DNA from: Erwinia sorbitola
Lineage (GTDB): Bacteria > Pseudomonadota > Gammaproteobacteria > Enterobacterales > Enterobacteriaceae
Length of the DNA stretch: 64,000 bases
Direction: 5' to 3'
Assembly (NCBI RefSeq): GCF_009738185.1
Contig: NZ_CP046509.1
Coordinates: 3,227,501-3,291,500 of the forward strand
The stretch's first letter is position 1. Every line of letters begins with the position of its first letter. A program made the translations under genes and the position numbers. Below are positions 16,800 to 26,165 of this stretch, in pieces. The notes under the pieces are model-generated. The model saw only the letters and a program-made list of their open reading frames with translations. It was not told the origin of the DNA and ran no database searches.

Positions 16800-18566
16800 C
16801 TAGTATGTACGTGCTTTCGGCGGGAAGGCCGCACGCAGTTTCGGCTGCATGTTCACCTCACGGCGCGTCATGCTTTCACTCAGCGGCAGATACACGCTGT
16901 GACATAACCAGTTTGCATCGTCACGTTCAGGATAGTCGAAGCGGCTGTGCGCTCCACGGCTTTCGGTACGATAGTTGGCAGATACCGCCGTGGCGTACGC
17001 TGTTTCCATCAGGTTATCCAGCTCCAGGCACTCAACACGCTGGGTGTTAAAGTCGCTGGAACGGTCATCCAGACGGGCATTCTTCAGACGCTCACGCAGT
17101 ACTTTCAGCTCTTCAAGACCGCGCGCCATCGCATCACCTTCACGGAACACCGAGAAGTTGTTCTGCATACAGGATTGCAATGCTTTGCGCAGTTCTACCG
17201 GATCTTCACCCGTGACGTTATTGTTCCAGCGGTTGAGACGGGCCAGAGAAGCTTCAATCTCTTCTTCTGTTGCCTCACGCAGTTCACCCTGCTCGGCGAT
17301 GGACTCCTGCAAATGCACGCCCGCAGCACGACCAAATACCACCAGGTCAAGCAGCGAGTTTCCGCCAAGGCGGTTAGCACCGTGCACCGAAACGCAGGCG
17401 ATTTCACCTACCGCAAACAGTCCAGGAACCAGCACATCTTCGCCCTGCTCGTTCACGGTCAGCGCCTGACCGCTCACGCGGGTCGGGATACCGCCCATCA
17501 TATAGTGACAGGTTGGGATAACCGGGATCGGCTCTTTCACCGGATCAACGTGAGCAAAGGTACGCGACAGCTCAAGGATACCCGGCAGACGCGCTTCCAG
17601 CACATCTTTACCCAGGTGATCCAGTTTCAGCTTGGCGTGCGGGCCCCACGGGCCATCGCAGCCGCGACCTTCGCGGATTTCGATCATGATGGAGCGCGCC
17701 ACCACGTCACGGCCCGCCAGATCTTTCGCATTCGGCGCGTAACGTTCCATAAAGCGCTCGCCGTGCTTGTTCAGCAGATAGCCGCCTTCACCACGGCAAC
17801 CTTCCGTTACCAGCACGCCCGCACCGGCAATCCCGGTCGGGTGGAACTGCCACATTTCCATATCCTGTACCGGTACACCGGCACGCAGTGCCATGCCCAC
17901 GCCGTCACCGGTGTTGATATGGGCATTGGTTGTGGACTGATAAATACGTCCGGCACCGCCGGTCGCCAGCACGGTGGCGCGTGCTTTAAAGTAGACAACT
18001 TCACCATCTTCAATGTTCAACGCGGTACAGCCAACAATAGCGCCATCCGCATTTTTCACCAGATCCAGCGCATACCATTCGGAAAAGATAGTGGTGTGGT
18101 TTTTCAGGTTCTGCTGATAAAGCGTATGCAGCAGGGCGTGGCCGGTACGGTCAGCTGCCGCCGCCGTACGTGCTGCCTGCTCACCGCCGAAGTTTTTCGA
18201 CTGACCACCAAATGGACGCTGATAGATACGACCATCATCAAGACGCGAAAATGGCAGGCCCATATGCTCCAGCTCAAGAATGGCTTCCGGGCCGGTTTTA
18301 CACATATATTCAATCGCATCCTGGTCACCGATATAGTCGGAACCTTTGACGGTGTCATACATGTGCCATTCCCAGTTGTCTTCATGGGTATTACCCAGCG
18401 CCACGGTGATACCACCTTGCGCAGACACGGTATGGGAACGGGTTGGGAACACTTTGGATAACAGGGCACAGGTCTGGCCCGATTGGGAAATCTGTAAGGC
18501 AGCGCGCATACCTGCACCGCCTGCGCCGATAACCACGGCATCAAATTCTCTTACTGGCAAACTCAT
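16800..18566 (-). CDS. sdhA: Succinate dehydrogenase flavoprotein subunit
   Basis: SdhA has 588 residues with the FAD-binding GAGGAGMRAAL motif, H45 in TRSHTVSAQGG (covalent FAD attachment), HPTGIAGAGVLVTEGCRGEGG and TCHYMMGGIPT at the dicarboxylate site. It oxidises succinate to fumarate at the cytoplasmic face of the membrane. I chose the ATG at 18564-18566, which overlaps the sdhD stop by one base and gives MSLPVREFDAVV; an in-frame ATG four codons upstream lies inside sdhD. Confidence 0.98.
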   Translation of the reverse strand: MSLPVREFDAVVIGAGGAGMRAALQISQSGQTCALLSKVFPTRSHTVSAQGGITVALGNTHEDNWEWHMYDTVKGSDYIGDQDAIEYMCKTGPEAILELEHMGLPFSRLDDGRIYQRPFGGQSKNFGGEQAARTAAAADRTGHALLHTLYQQNLKNHTTIFSEWYALDLVKNADGAIVGCTALNIEDGEVVYFKARATVLATGGAGRIYQSTTNAHINTGDGVGMALRAGVPVQDMEMWQFHPTGIAGAGVLVTEGCRGEGGYLLNKHGERFMERYAPNAKDLAGRDVVARSIMIEIREGRGCDGPWGPHAKLKLDHLGKDVLEARLPGILELSRTFAHVDPVKEPIPVIPTCHYMMGGIPTRVSGQALTVNEQGEDVLVPGLFAVGEIACVSVHGANRLGGNSLLDLVVFGRAAGVHLQESIAEQGELREATEEEIEASLARLNRWNNNVTGEDPVELRKALQSCMQNNFSVFREGDAMARGLEELKVLRERLKNARLDDRSSDFNTQRVECLELDNLMETAYATAVSANYRTESRGAHSRFDYPERDDANWLCHSVYLPLSESMTRREVNMQPKLRAAFPPKARTY

Positions 18567-18913
18567 TACGCACCCCACACTACGACAGTTCCATAAATTG
18601 CATACACTAACAGAGCTACCACAATCACCAGCTGCAACATCATGCGCAGCGCCAGCGGTTTAATATAGTCTGTTAATACCTGCCACATCCCAATCCAGCC
18701 ATGCACCAAAATGGAGAACAGCGTCAGAAGGGTGAAAACTTTCGTGAAGTTGGAGGCAAAAAAGCCACGCCAGATGTCATAGCTCAGTGGCCCTGACATA
18801 ACGATAAAGCCGAGGATATACAGTACATAGAGGGTCATAACCATAGCAGCAGCACGCAGCAGCAGCCAGTCATGAATGCCGTTGCGACCCAGTGCAGAAG
18901 CATTGCTTACCAT
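18566..18913 (-). CDS. sdhD: Succinate dehydrogenase membrane anchor subunit SdhD
   Basis: SdhD has 115 residues and three TM helices. The haem b556 ligand is H71 in FSILVHGWIGMWQVLTDY; the Asp and Tyr in LTDYIKPL help form the ubiquinone site. It overlaps sdhC by 7 bp and sdhA by one base. Sequence and length agree with E. coli. Confidence 0.97.
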   Translation of the reverse strand: MVSNASALGRNGIHDWLLLRAAAMVMTLYVLYILGFIVMSGPLSYDIWRGFFASNFTKVFTLLTLFSILVHGWIGMWQVLTDYIKPLALRMMLQLVIVVALLVYAIYGTVVVWGA

Positions 18914-19296
18914 ACGAGGACTCCAGCCAGAATTGAGAGCACGACAGTGATACCGAATGCAATTTGCGCAGAAAACTTGCCCGTTTCTAATGTTTCACCG
19001 AGGAAGCCAAAGTCCATCATCATATGGCGGATACCGCCAGCGATGTGGTACGCCAGTGCGGTCAGAATGCCCCACATGATAAATTTGGCGATAAAGCTGT
19101 CCATGACGGCGGAAGCCTGAAGGAAACCTTCGGGAGAAGAGAGCGACAGACCCAGTAACCAGAGCAGAATCCCGATCGACACAAAGGTGATCACGCCGGA
19201 TACGCGGTGGAGAATGGACGCAATTGCGGTTAAGGGAAACCGGATCGTAGTGAGATCCAAGTTGACAGGTCTTTGTTTTTTCACGGTTTTGCCCAC
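18907..19296 (-). CDS. sdhC: Succinate dehydrogenase cytochrome b556 subunit SdhC
   Basis: SdhC has 129 residues and three TM helices, with SILHRVSGVITF (Ser/Arg of the quinone site) and the haem ligand His near 84 in LTALAYHIAGGIRHM. The start is taken as GTG at 19294-19296, giving MGKTVKKQRPVNLDL; E. coli begins MIRNVKKQRPVNLDL, which supports the position. The Shine-Dalgarno sequence is weak (AAGAAAAG). It is the first gene of the sdh-suc operon. Confidence 0.95.
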   Translation of the reverse strand: MGKTVKKQRPVNLDLTTIRFPLTAIASILHRVSGVITFVSIGILLWLLGLSLSSPEGFLQASAVMDSFIAKFIMWGILTALAYHIAGGIRHMMMDFGFLGETLETGKFSAQIAFGITVVLSILAGVLVW

Positions 19297-19924
19297 ACAG
19301 CTTTTCTTATTTTGCTTCCTCCGGTCCTGAAGGGGGGTCAGACAGCGTTAAATAAGTAAACATCGCGCCAGGCACCAAAACTACAACGTCCAGTGTCAAA
19401 AACGACGCGTATGAAACGCTGGGTGGCTCCTACTGCAGGGTATTTCCGGAGACCTGGCGGCAGTATAGGTGGATCACATTCTCATTACAATTCCCCTACA
19501 AACTCTTTGGGAACATTTCAGCGGAACAGTGATCGCTCTCACGATTTTCATAAATGATACATTTTTAATTGTTTGATTTGACAAAAAATCAACATTATTG
19601 TTACAACCAGACGGACAATAGTTCTATGATGCACAAAAGTTATGGGGATACACTTTCCCCTAAGCACAAGTTATGTAACATTGGTTGTGAATACCCATAA
19701 AGCATCAGGAATTGACGATAATAACGTCATATCCATACCGGATCTTTATACAACCATGTACGCTTCAGGATTATGTCATCCCGGCCAGTACGCGCCCGTC
19801 ACTCTGTACCCTGCACGCAAAAAGATGCCACAGAGTTGATGACCTTCTGCGCCCGGCACAAGGCCGGGAGAGCTGACTTTCCTGGTGATAAAGATCCCTA
19901 AATAAGGCGCTAAGGAGACTGTAA
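19297..19924. promoter_or_regulatory. Divergent sdhC-gltA control region
   Basis: This 628-bp region has no convincing gene. AGTGA (19528-19532) and TCACG (19539-19543), 6 bp apart, make a good CRP-type palindrome; E. coli sdhC is activated by CRP and repressed by ArcA. A promoter-like TTGACA (19578-19583) with TTACAA 17 bp further (19601-19606) points towards gltA. The segment 19540-19630 is strongly AT-rich, as expected for ArcA-controlled promoters. AAGGAG lies 7 nt before the gltA ATG. Confidence 0.6.
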
Positions 19925-21208
19925 ATGGCTGATAAAAAAGCAACGCTAACCCTAGATGGCGAAGATCCTATTGTTCTTGATGTGCTGAAAGGCACATTAG
20001 GGCAGGAGGAGATCGACGTCCGAAATCTGGGTTCTAAAGGGTATTTCACCTTTGACCCCGGCTTTACTTCTACTGCGTCCTGCGAATCTAAAATTACCTA
20101 TATCGACGGTGATGAAGGCATTCTGCTGCACCGTGGTTTCCCGATTGACCAGCTAGCCCTGCACTCTAACTATCTGGAAGTCTGCTACATCCTGCTGAAT
20201 GGTGAAGCACCAACGGCGAAAGAATTTGAAGAGTTCAAAACCACCGTTACCCGCCATACTATGCTGCATGAGCAGATCCACCATCTGTTCCGTGGCTTCC
20301 GTCGTGATTCACACCCGATGGCGGTAATGTGCGGTGTGACCGGGGCGCTGGCGGCGTTCTATCATGATGCAATGGACGTCAATATTGAACGCCACCGTGA
20401 AATCGCCGCGTTCCGTCTGCTGTCAAAAATGCCTACCATGGCAGCCATGTGTTACAAATACTCCATTGGCCAGCCGTTTGCCTATCCGCGCAACGACCTC
20501 TCCTATGCAGGCAATTTCCTGCATATGATGTTCTCCACTCCGTGTGAAGACTATGTGGTGAATCCGGTTCTGGAACGCGCGATGGATCGCATTCTGATTC
20601 TGCATGCCGATCACGAGCAAAACGCATCGACCTCTACCGTGCGCACTGCCGGTTCTTCTGGTGCTAACCCGTTTGCCTGTATCGCTGCGGGCATCGCCTC
20701 CCTGTGGGGACCGGCGCACGGCGGCGCAAACGAAGCCTGCCTGCGGATGCTGGAAGAGATCAGCACCGTTGAGCATATTCCTGAGTTCCTGCGTCGGGCG
20801 AAAGACAAAAATGATTCGTTCCGTCTGATGGGCTTCGGCCACCGCGTTTATAAAAACTACGATCCGCGTGCCACCGTGATGCGTGAAACCTGCCATGAAG
20901 TGCTGAAAGAGCTGGGTATGAAAGATGACCTGCTGGAAGTGGCCATGGAACTGGAACACATTGCGCTGAACGACCCGTACTTTATTGAGCGTAAACTCTA
21001 TCCAAACGTCGATTTCTATTCAGGCATCATTCTGAAAGCGATGGGTATTCCCTCTTCCATGTTTACCGTTATCTTTGCGATGGCGCGTACCGTGGGCTGG
21101 ATTGCGCACTGGAAAGAGATGCACGATGACGGCGTGAAAATTGCCCGTCCGCGCCAGCTGTACACCGGCTACGACCAGCGCGATTTCTCGTCAAAAATTA
21201 AGAAGTAA
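19925..21208 (+). CDS. gltA: Citrate synthase (type II, hexameric)
   Basis: GltA has 427 residues, the same length as E. coli. Catalytic residues are visible in GPAHGGANE (His), GFGHRVYKNYDPRA (His) and NVDFYSGIILKAMG (Asp). The N-terminal extension (about 1-60) carries the NADH-sensitive domain of Gram-negative type II enzymes. It condenses acetyl-CoA with oxaloacetate. It is divergent from sdhC and followed by a double hairpin terminator. Confidence 0.98.
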   Translation: MADKKATLTLDGEDPIVLDVLKGTLGQEEIDVRNLGSKGYFTFDPGFTSTASCESKITYIDGDEGILLHRGFPIDQLALHSNYLEVCYILLNGEAPTAKEFEEFKTTVTRHTMLHEQIHHLFRGFRRDSHPMAVMCGVTGALAAFYHDAMDVNIERHREIAAFRLLSKMPTMAAMCYKYSIGQPFAYPRNDLSYAGNFLHMMFSTPCEDYVVNPVLERAMDRILILHADHEQNASTSTVRTAGSSGANPFACIAAGIASLWGPAHGGANEACLRMLEEISTVEHIPEFLRRAKDKNDSFRLMGFGHRVYKNYDPRATVMRETCHEVLKELGMKDDLLEVAMELEHIALNDPYFIERKLYPNVDFYSGIILKAMGIPSSMFTVIFAMARTVGWIAHWKEMHDDGVKIARPRQLYTGYDQRDFSSKIKK

Positions 21209-21223
21209 TCTTACAAAAGAGAA

Positions 21224-21283
21224 GGGTCAGGCATGCCTGACCCCTACGGGGTGCGGTATCACTACTGCGCCCCGTTTTATTTC
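21224..21283 (+). terminator. Double hairpin terminator after gltA
   Basis: The first hairpin, GGGTCAGG (21224-21231) and CCTGACCC (21236-21243), is a perfect palindrome around CATG. The second, ACGGGGTGCG (21246-21255) and TGCGCCCCGT (21266-21275) with two wobble pairs, is followed by TTTATTTC. The nei stop codon (21277-21279) lies in the T-tract, so the convergent genes share it; on the minus strand the first hairpin may serve nei. Confidence 0.85.
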
Positions 21284-22068
21284 TGACAGCCCGGACACCA
21301 GTAGAACGGCCGCGATGAGAGCATCGTGCGCTCAATCGTTTCACCACAGCGCTCACACCCCTGCCCTGCCCGGTGAAACACCTTAAAACGAAACAGCGCG
21401 CCGTGATGATGGTTTTCATCCACCTGCCCGCGCGTCTGATAAGAGAGACGCGGTACTGCCAGCAAGGCGGTAACCAGCGCATCAAGCTGAGTTTCGTTTA
21501 ACGATTCAGCTTTATGATGTGCAGCCAGCTGCGCCTGCCAGAGGATCTCCACCCGCAGATAGTTACCCAGCCCGGCAAGAAAAGTCTGATCCAGCAGCAG
21601 CCCGCTGAACTGTCGGCGACGAAAACGCGGCGATAACAGCCGCTCGCGCACCGCCGCCTCCGTTAATGACATATCCAGCACATCTGGCCCGATTTTTTGC
21701 AGGAACGGATGGGTAGCCAGCCCTGCGGCATCCAGCAGCTCAATATCTGAGGCGCTGAACAGCAGCAGCGTCTTATCCGCCGCCGCCAGCCGTACGCGCA
21801 GTATGCGTTTCCCCTGTGGTTCAGTGCCGGTTTTCACCACGCGCCAGACGCCGTAGAGCTGGTTATGGCTGTAAAGCGTCAGGCCATTAGAGAAATGAGT
21901 CAGCAGCGCTTTGCCTCTGGTCTCAATCGAGAGCACGCGCTCCCCCACCAGCGCCTGCTGGTAGGTTTGCAGCGCCGGATAGGCAAACCAGACATCGGTC
22001 AGCACTTTGCCTTTGATTGCTTTTTCCAGCTGATCCGCCGCACGACGGATTTCCGGTCCCTCTGGCAT
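21277..22068 (-). CDS. nei: Endonuclease VIII (DNA glycosylase/AP lyase)
   Basis: Nei has 263 residues. It starts MPEGPEIRRAAD (P2 nucleophile, E3 general acid), with LLDQTFLAGLGNYLRVEIL in the helix-two-turns-helix region and a C-terminal zinc finger CERCGETIERTMLSSRPFYW-CPGC. It removes oxidised pyrimidines. It is last in the pxp gene group, 15 bp after pcp; in E. coli nei directly follows pxpA. Confidence 0.97.
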   Translation of the reverse strand: MPEGPEIRRAADQLEKAIKGKVLTDVWFAYPALQTYQQALVGERVLSIETRGKALLTHFSNGLTLYSHNQLYGVWRVVKTGTEPQGKRILRVRLAAADKTLLLFSASDIELLDAAGLATHPFLQKIGPDVLDMSLTEAAVRERLLSPRFRRRQFSGLLLDQTFLAGLGNYLRVEILWQAQLAAHHKAESLNETQLDALVTALLAVPRLSYQTRGQVDENHHHGALFRFKVFHRAGQGCERCGETIERTMLSSRPFYWCPGCQK

Positions 22069-22083
22069 AGCATCCTCACTAAG

Positions 22084-22725
22084 TTAATGTGTCGCACCGC
22101 CTTCCAGGCAGATATCTTTTTCAACTGTCAGAGCGATGCTGATGGCCATTTCCAGCGCCAGCACCACGGAAGCCTGAGACATGCTCGGTGTGCCCGGACG
22201 CTCAATCGCCTGCTCAGGTGAGCAAGGAATATGGATCAGCCCGGCGCGTGCTTTACGCCGCCGCAGACGGTGCAGCAGGCCATACATCACGTGATTACAG
22301 ACAAAGGTTCCTGCGGTCTGGGAAACAGAAGCAGGAATGCCTGCCTCACGAATAGCAGAGATAATGGCTTTAATCGGCAGCGTGGAAAAATAGGCCGCCG
22401 GGCCAGCGGCGATAATTGGCTTATCAATCGGTTGATTGCCTGCATTATCCGCTATACGCGCATCATCAATATTTATCGCCACCCGCTCAACGCTGATATC
22501 CGTGCGACCACCAGCCAGTGCCACGGCAATCACCAGCACGGGATCCAGCTCATCAATCGCCTGCTCCAGCACTTCGAGCGAGGTGCCAAAAACACAGGGC
22601 AATTGTCTGGCGACCACTTTCACCCCGCCAATCATCCGTTCATTCAGCTGTCTGGCCGCTTCCCAGGAAGGATTGATGCGTGCGCCTTCAAAAGGCTCAA
22701 AGCCTGTAATCAGTACAGTTTTCAT
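22084..22725 (-). CDS. pcp: Pyrrolidone-carboxylate (pyroglutamyl) peptidase I
   Basis: This is a 213-residue cysteine peptidase of family C15: start MKTVLITGFEPFEGARINPSW, catalytic Glu in ALAGGRTDISVERVAIN, Cys in SQTAGTFVCNHVMYGLLH, and His in AGLIHIPCSPEQA. It removes N-terminal pyroglutamate from peptides in the cytoplasm. Its place between the DUF979 gene (6 bp upstream) and nei ties it to the 5-oxoprolinase genes further upstream. E. coli lacks pcp at this locus. Confidence 0.95.
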   Translation of the reverse strand: MKTVLITGFEPFEGARINPSWEAARQLNERMIGGVKVVARQLPCVFGTSLEVLEQAIDELDPVLVIAVALAGGRTDISVERVAINIDDARIADNAGNQPIDKPIIAAGPAAYFSTLPIKAIISAIREAGIPASVSQTAGTFVCNHVMYGLLHRLRRRKARAGLIHIPCSPEQAIERPGTPSMSQASVVLALEMAISIALTVEKDICLEGGATH

Positions 22726-22731
22726 CGTTCC

Positions 22732-23721
22732 TCACAAAAACATCATGAAATACAAAAGGAAGATATTCGCTATCAACAGTAGCACACCGGTCGGGATCTG
22801 GGCCTTGATCACCGCGTTGCGGTCAGGCAGCTCCAGCAGCCTGGCAGGCACAATATTAAAGTTGGCGGCCATGGGTGTCATCAGCGTGCCGCAGTAACCG
22901 CAAAACATGCCAATCGCAGCCATGACGGCCGGATTACCATGATGCTGTAGCACCAGCACAGGAATGCCGATGCCAGCCGTCACTATCGGGAAGGCCGCAA
23001 AAGCATTGCCCATCACCATGGTCAGCAGCGCCATTCCGCCCGCGTAAAGCACCACGGCGATAAAGCGATTATCCACCGCCAGATAAGTCTCGGTCAGATG
23101 GGAAATGGCCGTTCCCACACCCGCGCTGGTAAACAGCAGCCCCAGCGTTGCCAAAATTTGCGGCAGAATAAAGGCCCAGCCGATGGAGTCCAGCAGACGG
23201 CGTGCCTCCTGCAATGACTGCGCCGGTGATTCGCGCGTCATCTTCAGCGCCAGCAGCCAGGCCAGCAGGCAGCCGATGGACATCGAAAGCAGCGTAACCA
23301 GCGTTGCGTGATTACCGCTGCCGAACACCGCCTGTTGCAGTCCGGGAATATTGTTAAACGCCAGTACACCAATTACGGTGACCACCGGAATAATCAGCGC
23401 AGGTAAAAACAGACGATTACCCAGGCGTCCGGCGCGTTCAATACGCTGTTCAGGAGTGCGCTGCGAGTAGCTGCCCAGCTTCACGCCGCCAAAACCCGCG
23501 ATCAGCGCCATGACAACCACGCCGATACCCACGCTGATATGCAGCGTACGCGCACCCACCAGATCCGTGGCCCAGTCACCGATAAAGAATACCAGGCCAT
23601 ACAGCGCCCAGAACAGCCCCGTTGTCAGCCGACGTGGATTGGCTTTATCGCGCCATGACAGCAGCGCCACCGCCAACAGAATGGTACCAGCCAGCCAGTA
23701 GAGATAGTTTTGCTGGAACAT
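22732..23721 (-). CDS. DUF979 membrane protein, candidate half of a pyroglutamate transporter
   Basis: This 329-residue polytopic membrane protein has about 9 hydrophobic segments, including MFQQNYLYWLAGTILLAVAL at the start, AIGMFCGYCGTLMTPMAANF near 285 and a final ANIFLLYFMMFL. It matches the DUF979 family, which occurs beside DUF969 genes and often near pcp or pxpABC. A transport role for pyroglutamate or its peptides is inferred from context only. The start overlaps the DUF969 stop by one base. The GMFCGYCGTLMTPMAANFN stretch resembles transporter hairpin regions. Confidence 0.85.
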   Translation of the reverse strand: MFQQNYLYWLAGTILLAVALLSWRDKANPRRLTTGLFWALYGLVFFIGDWATDLVGARTLHISVGIGVVVMALIAGFGGVKLGSYSQRTPEQRIERAGRLGNRLFLPALIIPVVTVIGVLAFNNIPGLQQAVFGSGNHATLVTLLSMSIGCLLAWLLALKMTRESPAQSLQEARRLLDSIGWAFILPQILATLGLLFTSAGVGTAISHLTETYLAVDNRFIAVVLYAGGMALLTMVMGNAFAAFPIVTAGIGIPVLVLQHHGNPAVMAAIGMFCGYCGTLMTPMAANFNIVPARLLELPDRNAVIKAQIPTGVLLLIANIFLLYFMMFL

Positions 23722-24449
23722 TAGCGACCTCCCTTCTGTTGCAGCGCGCTGGCGTTCAGCTTACTCAGCTCACTGGCGAGAGTCTTATCCAGACGATGCA
23801 GCCGTGCCGAATGGATTAAAAAGGCGCAGAGTGCGGTGGGAATACCCCAGAGAGCAATATGCAGCGGCTCGGTCTGAATTCCCGCCGACTCCTGCATAAA
23901 GTTGTGCATAAAGATAATTGCGCCAAAGGCGACAAAAATATCCTCACCAAAGAACAGCCCGACGTTATCGGTAGCTGCCGCCATCGCCCGCAGGCGATAA
24001 CGCACCGCCGCAGGCAGTTCACCATAGCGGCTTTCAGCGGCACCTTCCGCCATGGGGGCCAGCAGCGGGCGCACCATTTGCGGGTGTCCTCCCAGGCTGG
24101 TCAGCCCCAGCGCAGCGGTGATCTCACGGGCCAGCAGGTAGACGATCATCAGCCTTCCGGCGGTGGCGCTGCGAATCCGGGCGATCCACGCCTGGGCTCG
24201 CTCTTTCAGACCATTACGTTCCAGCAGACCAATGATCGCCAGCGGAAGTAACAGAATAAAGGGCAAATTGCGGGTATTGAGGAATCCCGAACCGAGTTTT
24301 TCGAGGATATCGGCGACCGGCATCTGCGCCGTCAGTCCGGTGATTAATCCGGCAACGACGACAACGATGACCGGGTTAAAGCGCAGAAGAAAGCCCACCA
24401 CGATGGCGGCGATCCCCGTAAGAGGCCAGAGATTGATGGCTGCATCCAT
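23721..24449 (-). CDS. DUF969 membrane protein, partner of the DUF979 protein
   Basis: This 242-residue membrane protein begins MDAAINLWPLTGIAAIVVGF and has SLGGHPQMVRPLLAPMAEGAAE and AAATDNVGLFFGEDIFVAFGAI, characteristic of DUF969. About six TM segments are visible. Together with the 329-residue DUF979 protein it looks like a split transporter of roughly 570 residues (inference). Overlapping stop and start codons imply stoichiometric synthesis. It lies 56 bp downstream of pxpA. Confidence 0.85.
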   Translation of the reverse strand: MDAAINLWPLTGIAAIVVGFLLRFNPVIVVVVAGLITGLTAQMPVADILEKLGSGFLNTRNLPFILLLPLAIIGLLERNGLKERAQAWIARIRSATAGRLMIVYLLAREITAALGLTSLGGHPQMVRPLLAPMAEGAAESRYGELPAAVRYRLRAMAAATDNVGLFFGEDIFVAFGAIIFMHNFMQESAGIQTEPLHIALWGIPTALCAFLIHSARLHRLDKTLASELSKLNASALQQKGGR

Positions 24450-24505
24450 AAAAAATCCTTAAAAGAGAAAAAACGCTCCGTTGATTAACGAAGGCTTATT
24501 ATTGT

Positions 24506-25243
24506 TTAGCGACTGGTCACCTCAATCTGCTGCTGGCGAAATGCCTGGCGCAGCTTGCGGGCAAAATCGAGCGCGTGTGCGCCATCGCCATGCAGGCAGA
24601 CCGTGTCGGCCTGAACCTTCACCCATTCGCCGTCCAGGCTCTGAACCTGGCCTTGCTGGATCATTGCCAGCGTTTGTGACAGTGCCTGCTCGTCACTCTC
24701 CACCAGCGCACCGGGCTGGTTACGCGGCACCAGCGAACCATCGCGCTGATAGCCACGGTCGGCAAATACTTCCTGACGGGCGGTTAATTCATAACGTGCT
24801 GCGGCACGGATTAGCTCGCTGTTTGCCAGACCGACCAGTATTAACGCCGGATCAACGGCTTTCACCGCCGCTGCAATGGCATCCGCCAGCTGCGGATCGC
24901 TGGCCGCCTGGTTATAAAGCATGCCGTGAGGTTTGACGTGAACCAGCCTGCCCCCGACGCTTTCCGTCAGCGCTTTCAGCGCTCCGACCTGATAAATCAC
25001 CTGTGCACGCACGGTTTCTGCCGGTAGCTGCATAGCGGTACGGCCAAAATTTTCGCGATCGGGAAAGCTGGGATGAGCGCCAATAGCCACGCCGGACTCC
25101 AGCGCCCAGCGCACTGACTGCAACATGGTTTGTGCATCACCGGCATGGAAACCGCAGGCGATATTGGCGGAAGAGACCAGCTGCAACAGTTCACGATCGC
25201 AGCCTGCGCCTTCGCCGAGATCGGCATTAAGATCAACCTTCAT
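24506..25243 (-). CDS. pxpA: 5-oxoprolinase subunit A (LamB/YcsF family)
   Basis: PxpA has 245 residues, with MKVDLNADLGEG at the start, SANIACGFHAGDAQTM, GAHPSFPDRENFGR, VKPHGMLYNQA, EVFADRGYQRDGSLVPR and TVCLHGDGAHAL. With PxpB and PxpC it hydrolyses 5-oxoproline to glutamate using ATP. I chose the ATG at 25241-25243; a longer in-frame extension (to 25381) lies inside pxpC. It overlaps pxpC by 11 bp. Confidence 0.96.
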   Translation of the reverse strand: MKVDLNADLGEGAGCDRELLQLVSSANIACGFHAGDAQTMLQSVRWALESGVAIGAHPSFPDRENFGRTAMQLPAETVRAQVIYQVGALKALTESVGGRLVHVKPHGMLYNQAASDPQLADAIAAAVKAVDPALILVGLANSELIRAAARYELTARQEVFADRGYQRDGSLVPRNQPGALVESDEQALSQTLAMIQQGQVQSLDGEWVKVQADTVCLHGDGAHALDFARKLRQAFRQQQIEVTSR

Positions 25244-26165
25244 CAGCCAGCCCCCAGAGCATCTGATCCAAAACGCGCTGCTGCTCTTTTTTGGCTTGCA
25301 GCGCCTCTTCCAGCGTGCAGCACTCGAAATGGATCGGCTCACCGAGGCGCAGCTGTGCCAGATGATAGAGATCCGCTTCAATCACGCAGGCAATTCGTGG
25401 ATAGCCTCCGGTGGTTTGCGCATCGGCCATCAGCACAATCGGCTGGCCGCTCGGCGGCACCTGCACCACTCCGGGGATCAGGCCGTGAGAGAGCATATCG
25501 CGGGTAGCATCACGCTGTAATTTCCGCCCCTGTAAACGATATCCCATGCGGTTACTTTGCGGATTAAGCCGCCAGGGGCTGCGCCAGAAACCCTCCTGAC
25601 TCTCTTCACTGAACTCATGATATTCCGGTCCCGGTATGGCCCGTACGCGGTTACCCCACAGCAGCTGGCGGACTCCCGCTGGCTGCCGGAACTGGCGCGT
25701 TGGTTGCCCCAGAGGCAGTGAGTCACCGTCAAGCAGCTGGCGTCCGTTAAAGCCGCCAAAACCTGCTTTCAGATCGGTGCTGCCAGAACCGAGCTTCTCA
25801 TCAATGGCATATCCGCCGTTAATCGCCAGATAGCTGCGCATTCCGTGGCGCGGCATACTCAGCGTAAGGCGCTGCCCTTTTTTAACCGCTGTTCTCCAGC
25901 CAGTCCATACAGGTTGACCGTCAAGCTCTGCATGACAGCCCGCGCCTGCCAGTGCTATCCAGCCGTCCCGCCGAAACTCAGCGCAAAACTGACCGAGGGT
26001 GATCTCCAGCACCGGGCTGTCTGGCGCATTACCCACCAGCATATTGGCGGTTTGCATCGCCGGATGATCGAGTACACCGCACAGGCCGATGCCATACTTT
26101 CGCCAGCCAGTGCGGCCGCTGTCCTGGATGGTGCTGCTCATCCCGGCACGAATAATCTTTAACAT
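25233..26165 (-). CDS. pxpC: 5-oxoprolinase subunit C (biotin-dependent carboxyltransferase-like)
   Basis: PxpC has 310 residues, with MLKIIRAGMSSTIQDSGRTGWRKYGIGLCGVLD at the start, NGGYAIDEKLGSGSTDLKAGFGGF, SNRMGYRLQG and PPSGQPIVLMADAQTTGGYPRIACV. These are the signatures of the KipA/urea-amidolyase-like family (YbgK in E. coli). It overlaps pxpB by 7 bp and pxpA by 11 bp, so the three subunits are tightly coupled. Confidence 0.96.
   Translation of the reverse strand: MLKIIRAGMSSTIQDSGRTGWRKYGIGLCGVLDHPAMQTANMLVGNAPDSPVLEITLGQFCAEFRRDGWIALAGAGCHAELDGQPVWTGWRTAVKKGQRLTLSMPRHGMRSYLAINGGYAIDEKLGSGSTDLKAGFGGFNGRQLLDGDSLPLGQPTRQFRQPAGVRQLLWGNRVRAIPGPEYHEFSEESQEGFWRSPWRLNPQSNRMGYRLQGRKLQRDATRDMLSHGLIPGVVQVPPSGQPIVLMADAQTTGGYPRIACVIEADLYHLAQLRLGEPIHFECCTLEEALQAKKEQQRVLDQMLWGLADEG

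Noticed and set aside
16947..18461. A 504-codon open frame opposite sdhA.
   Set aside because: It lies entirely antisense to the highly conserved sdhA, has no recognisable domain, and is explained by codon bias of the sense gene.
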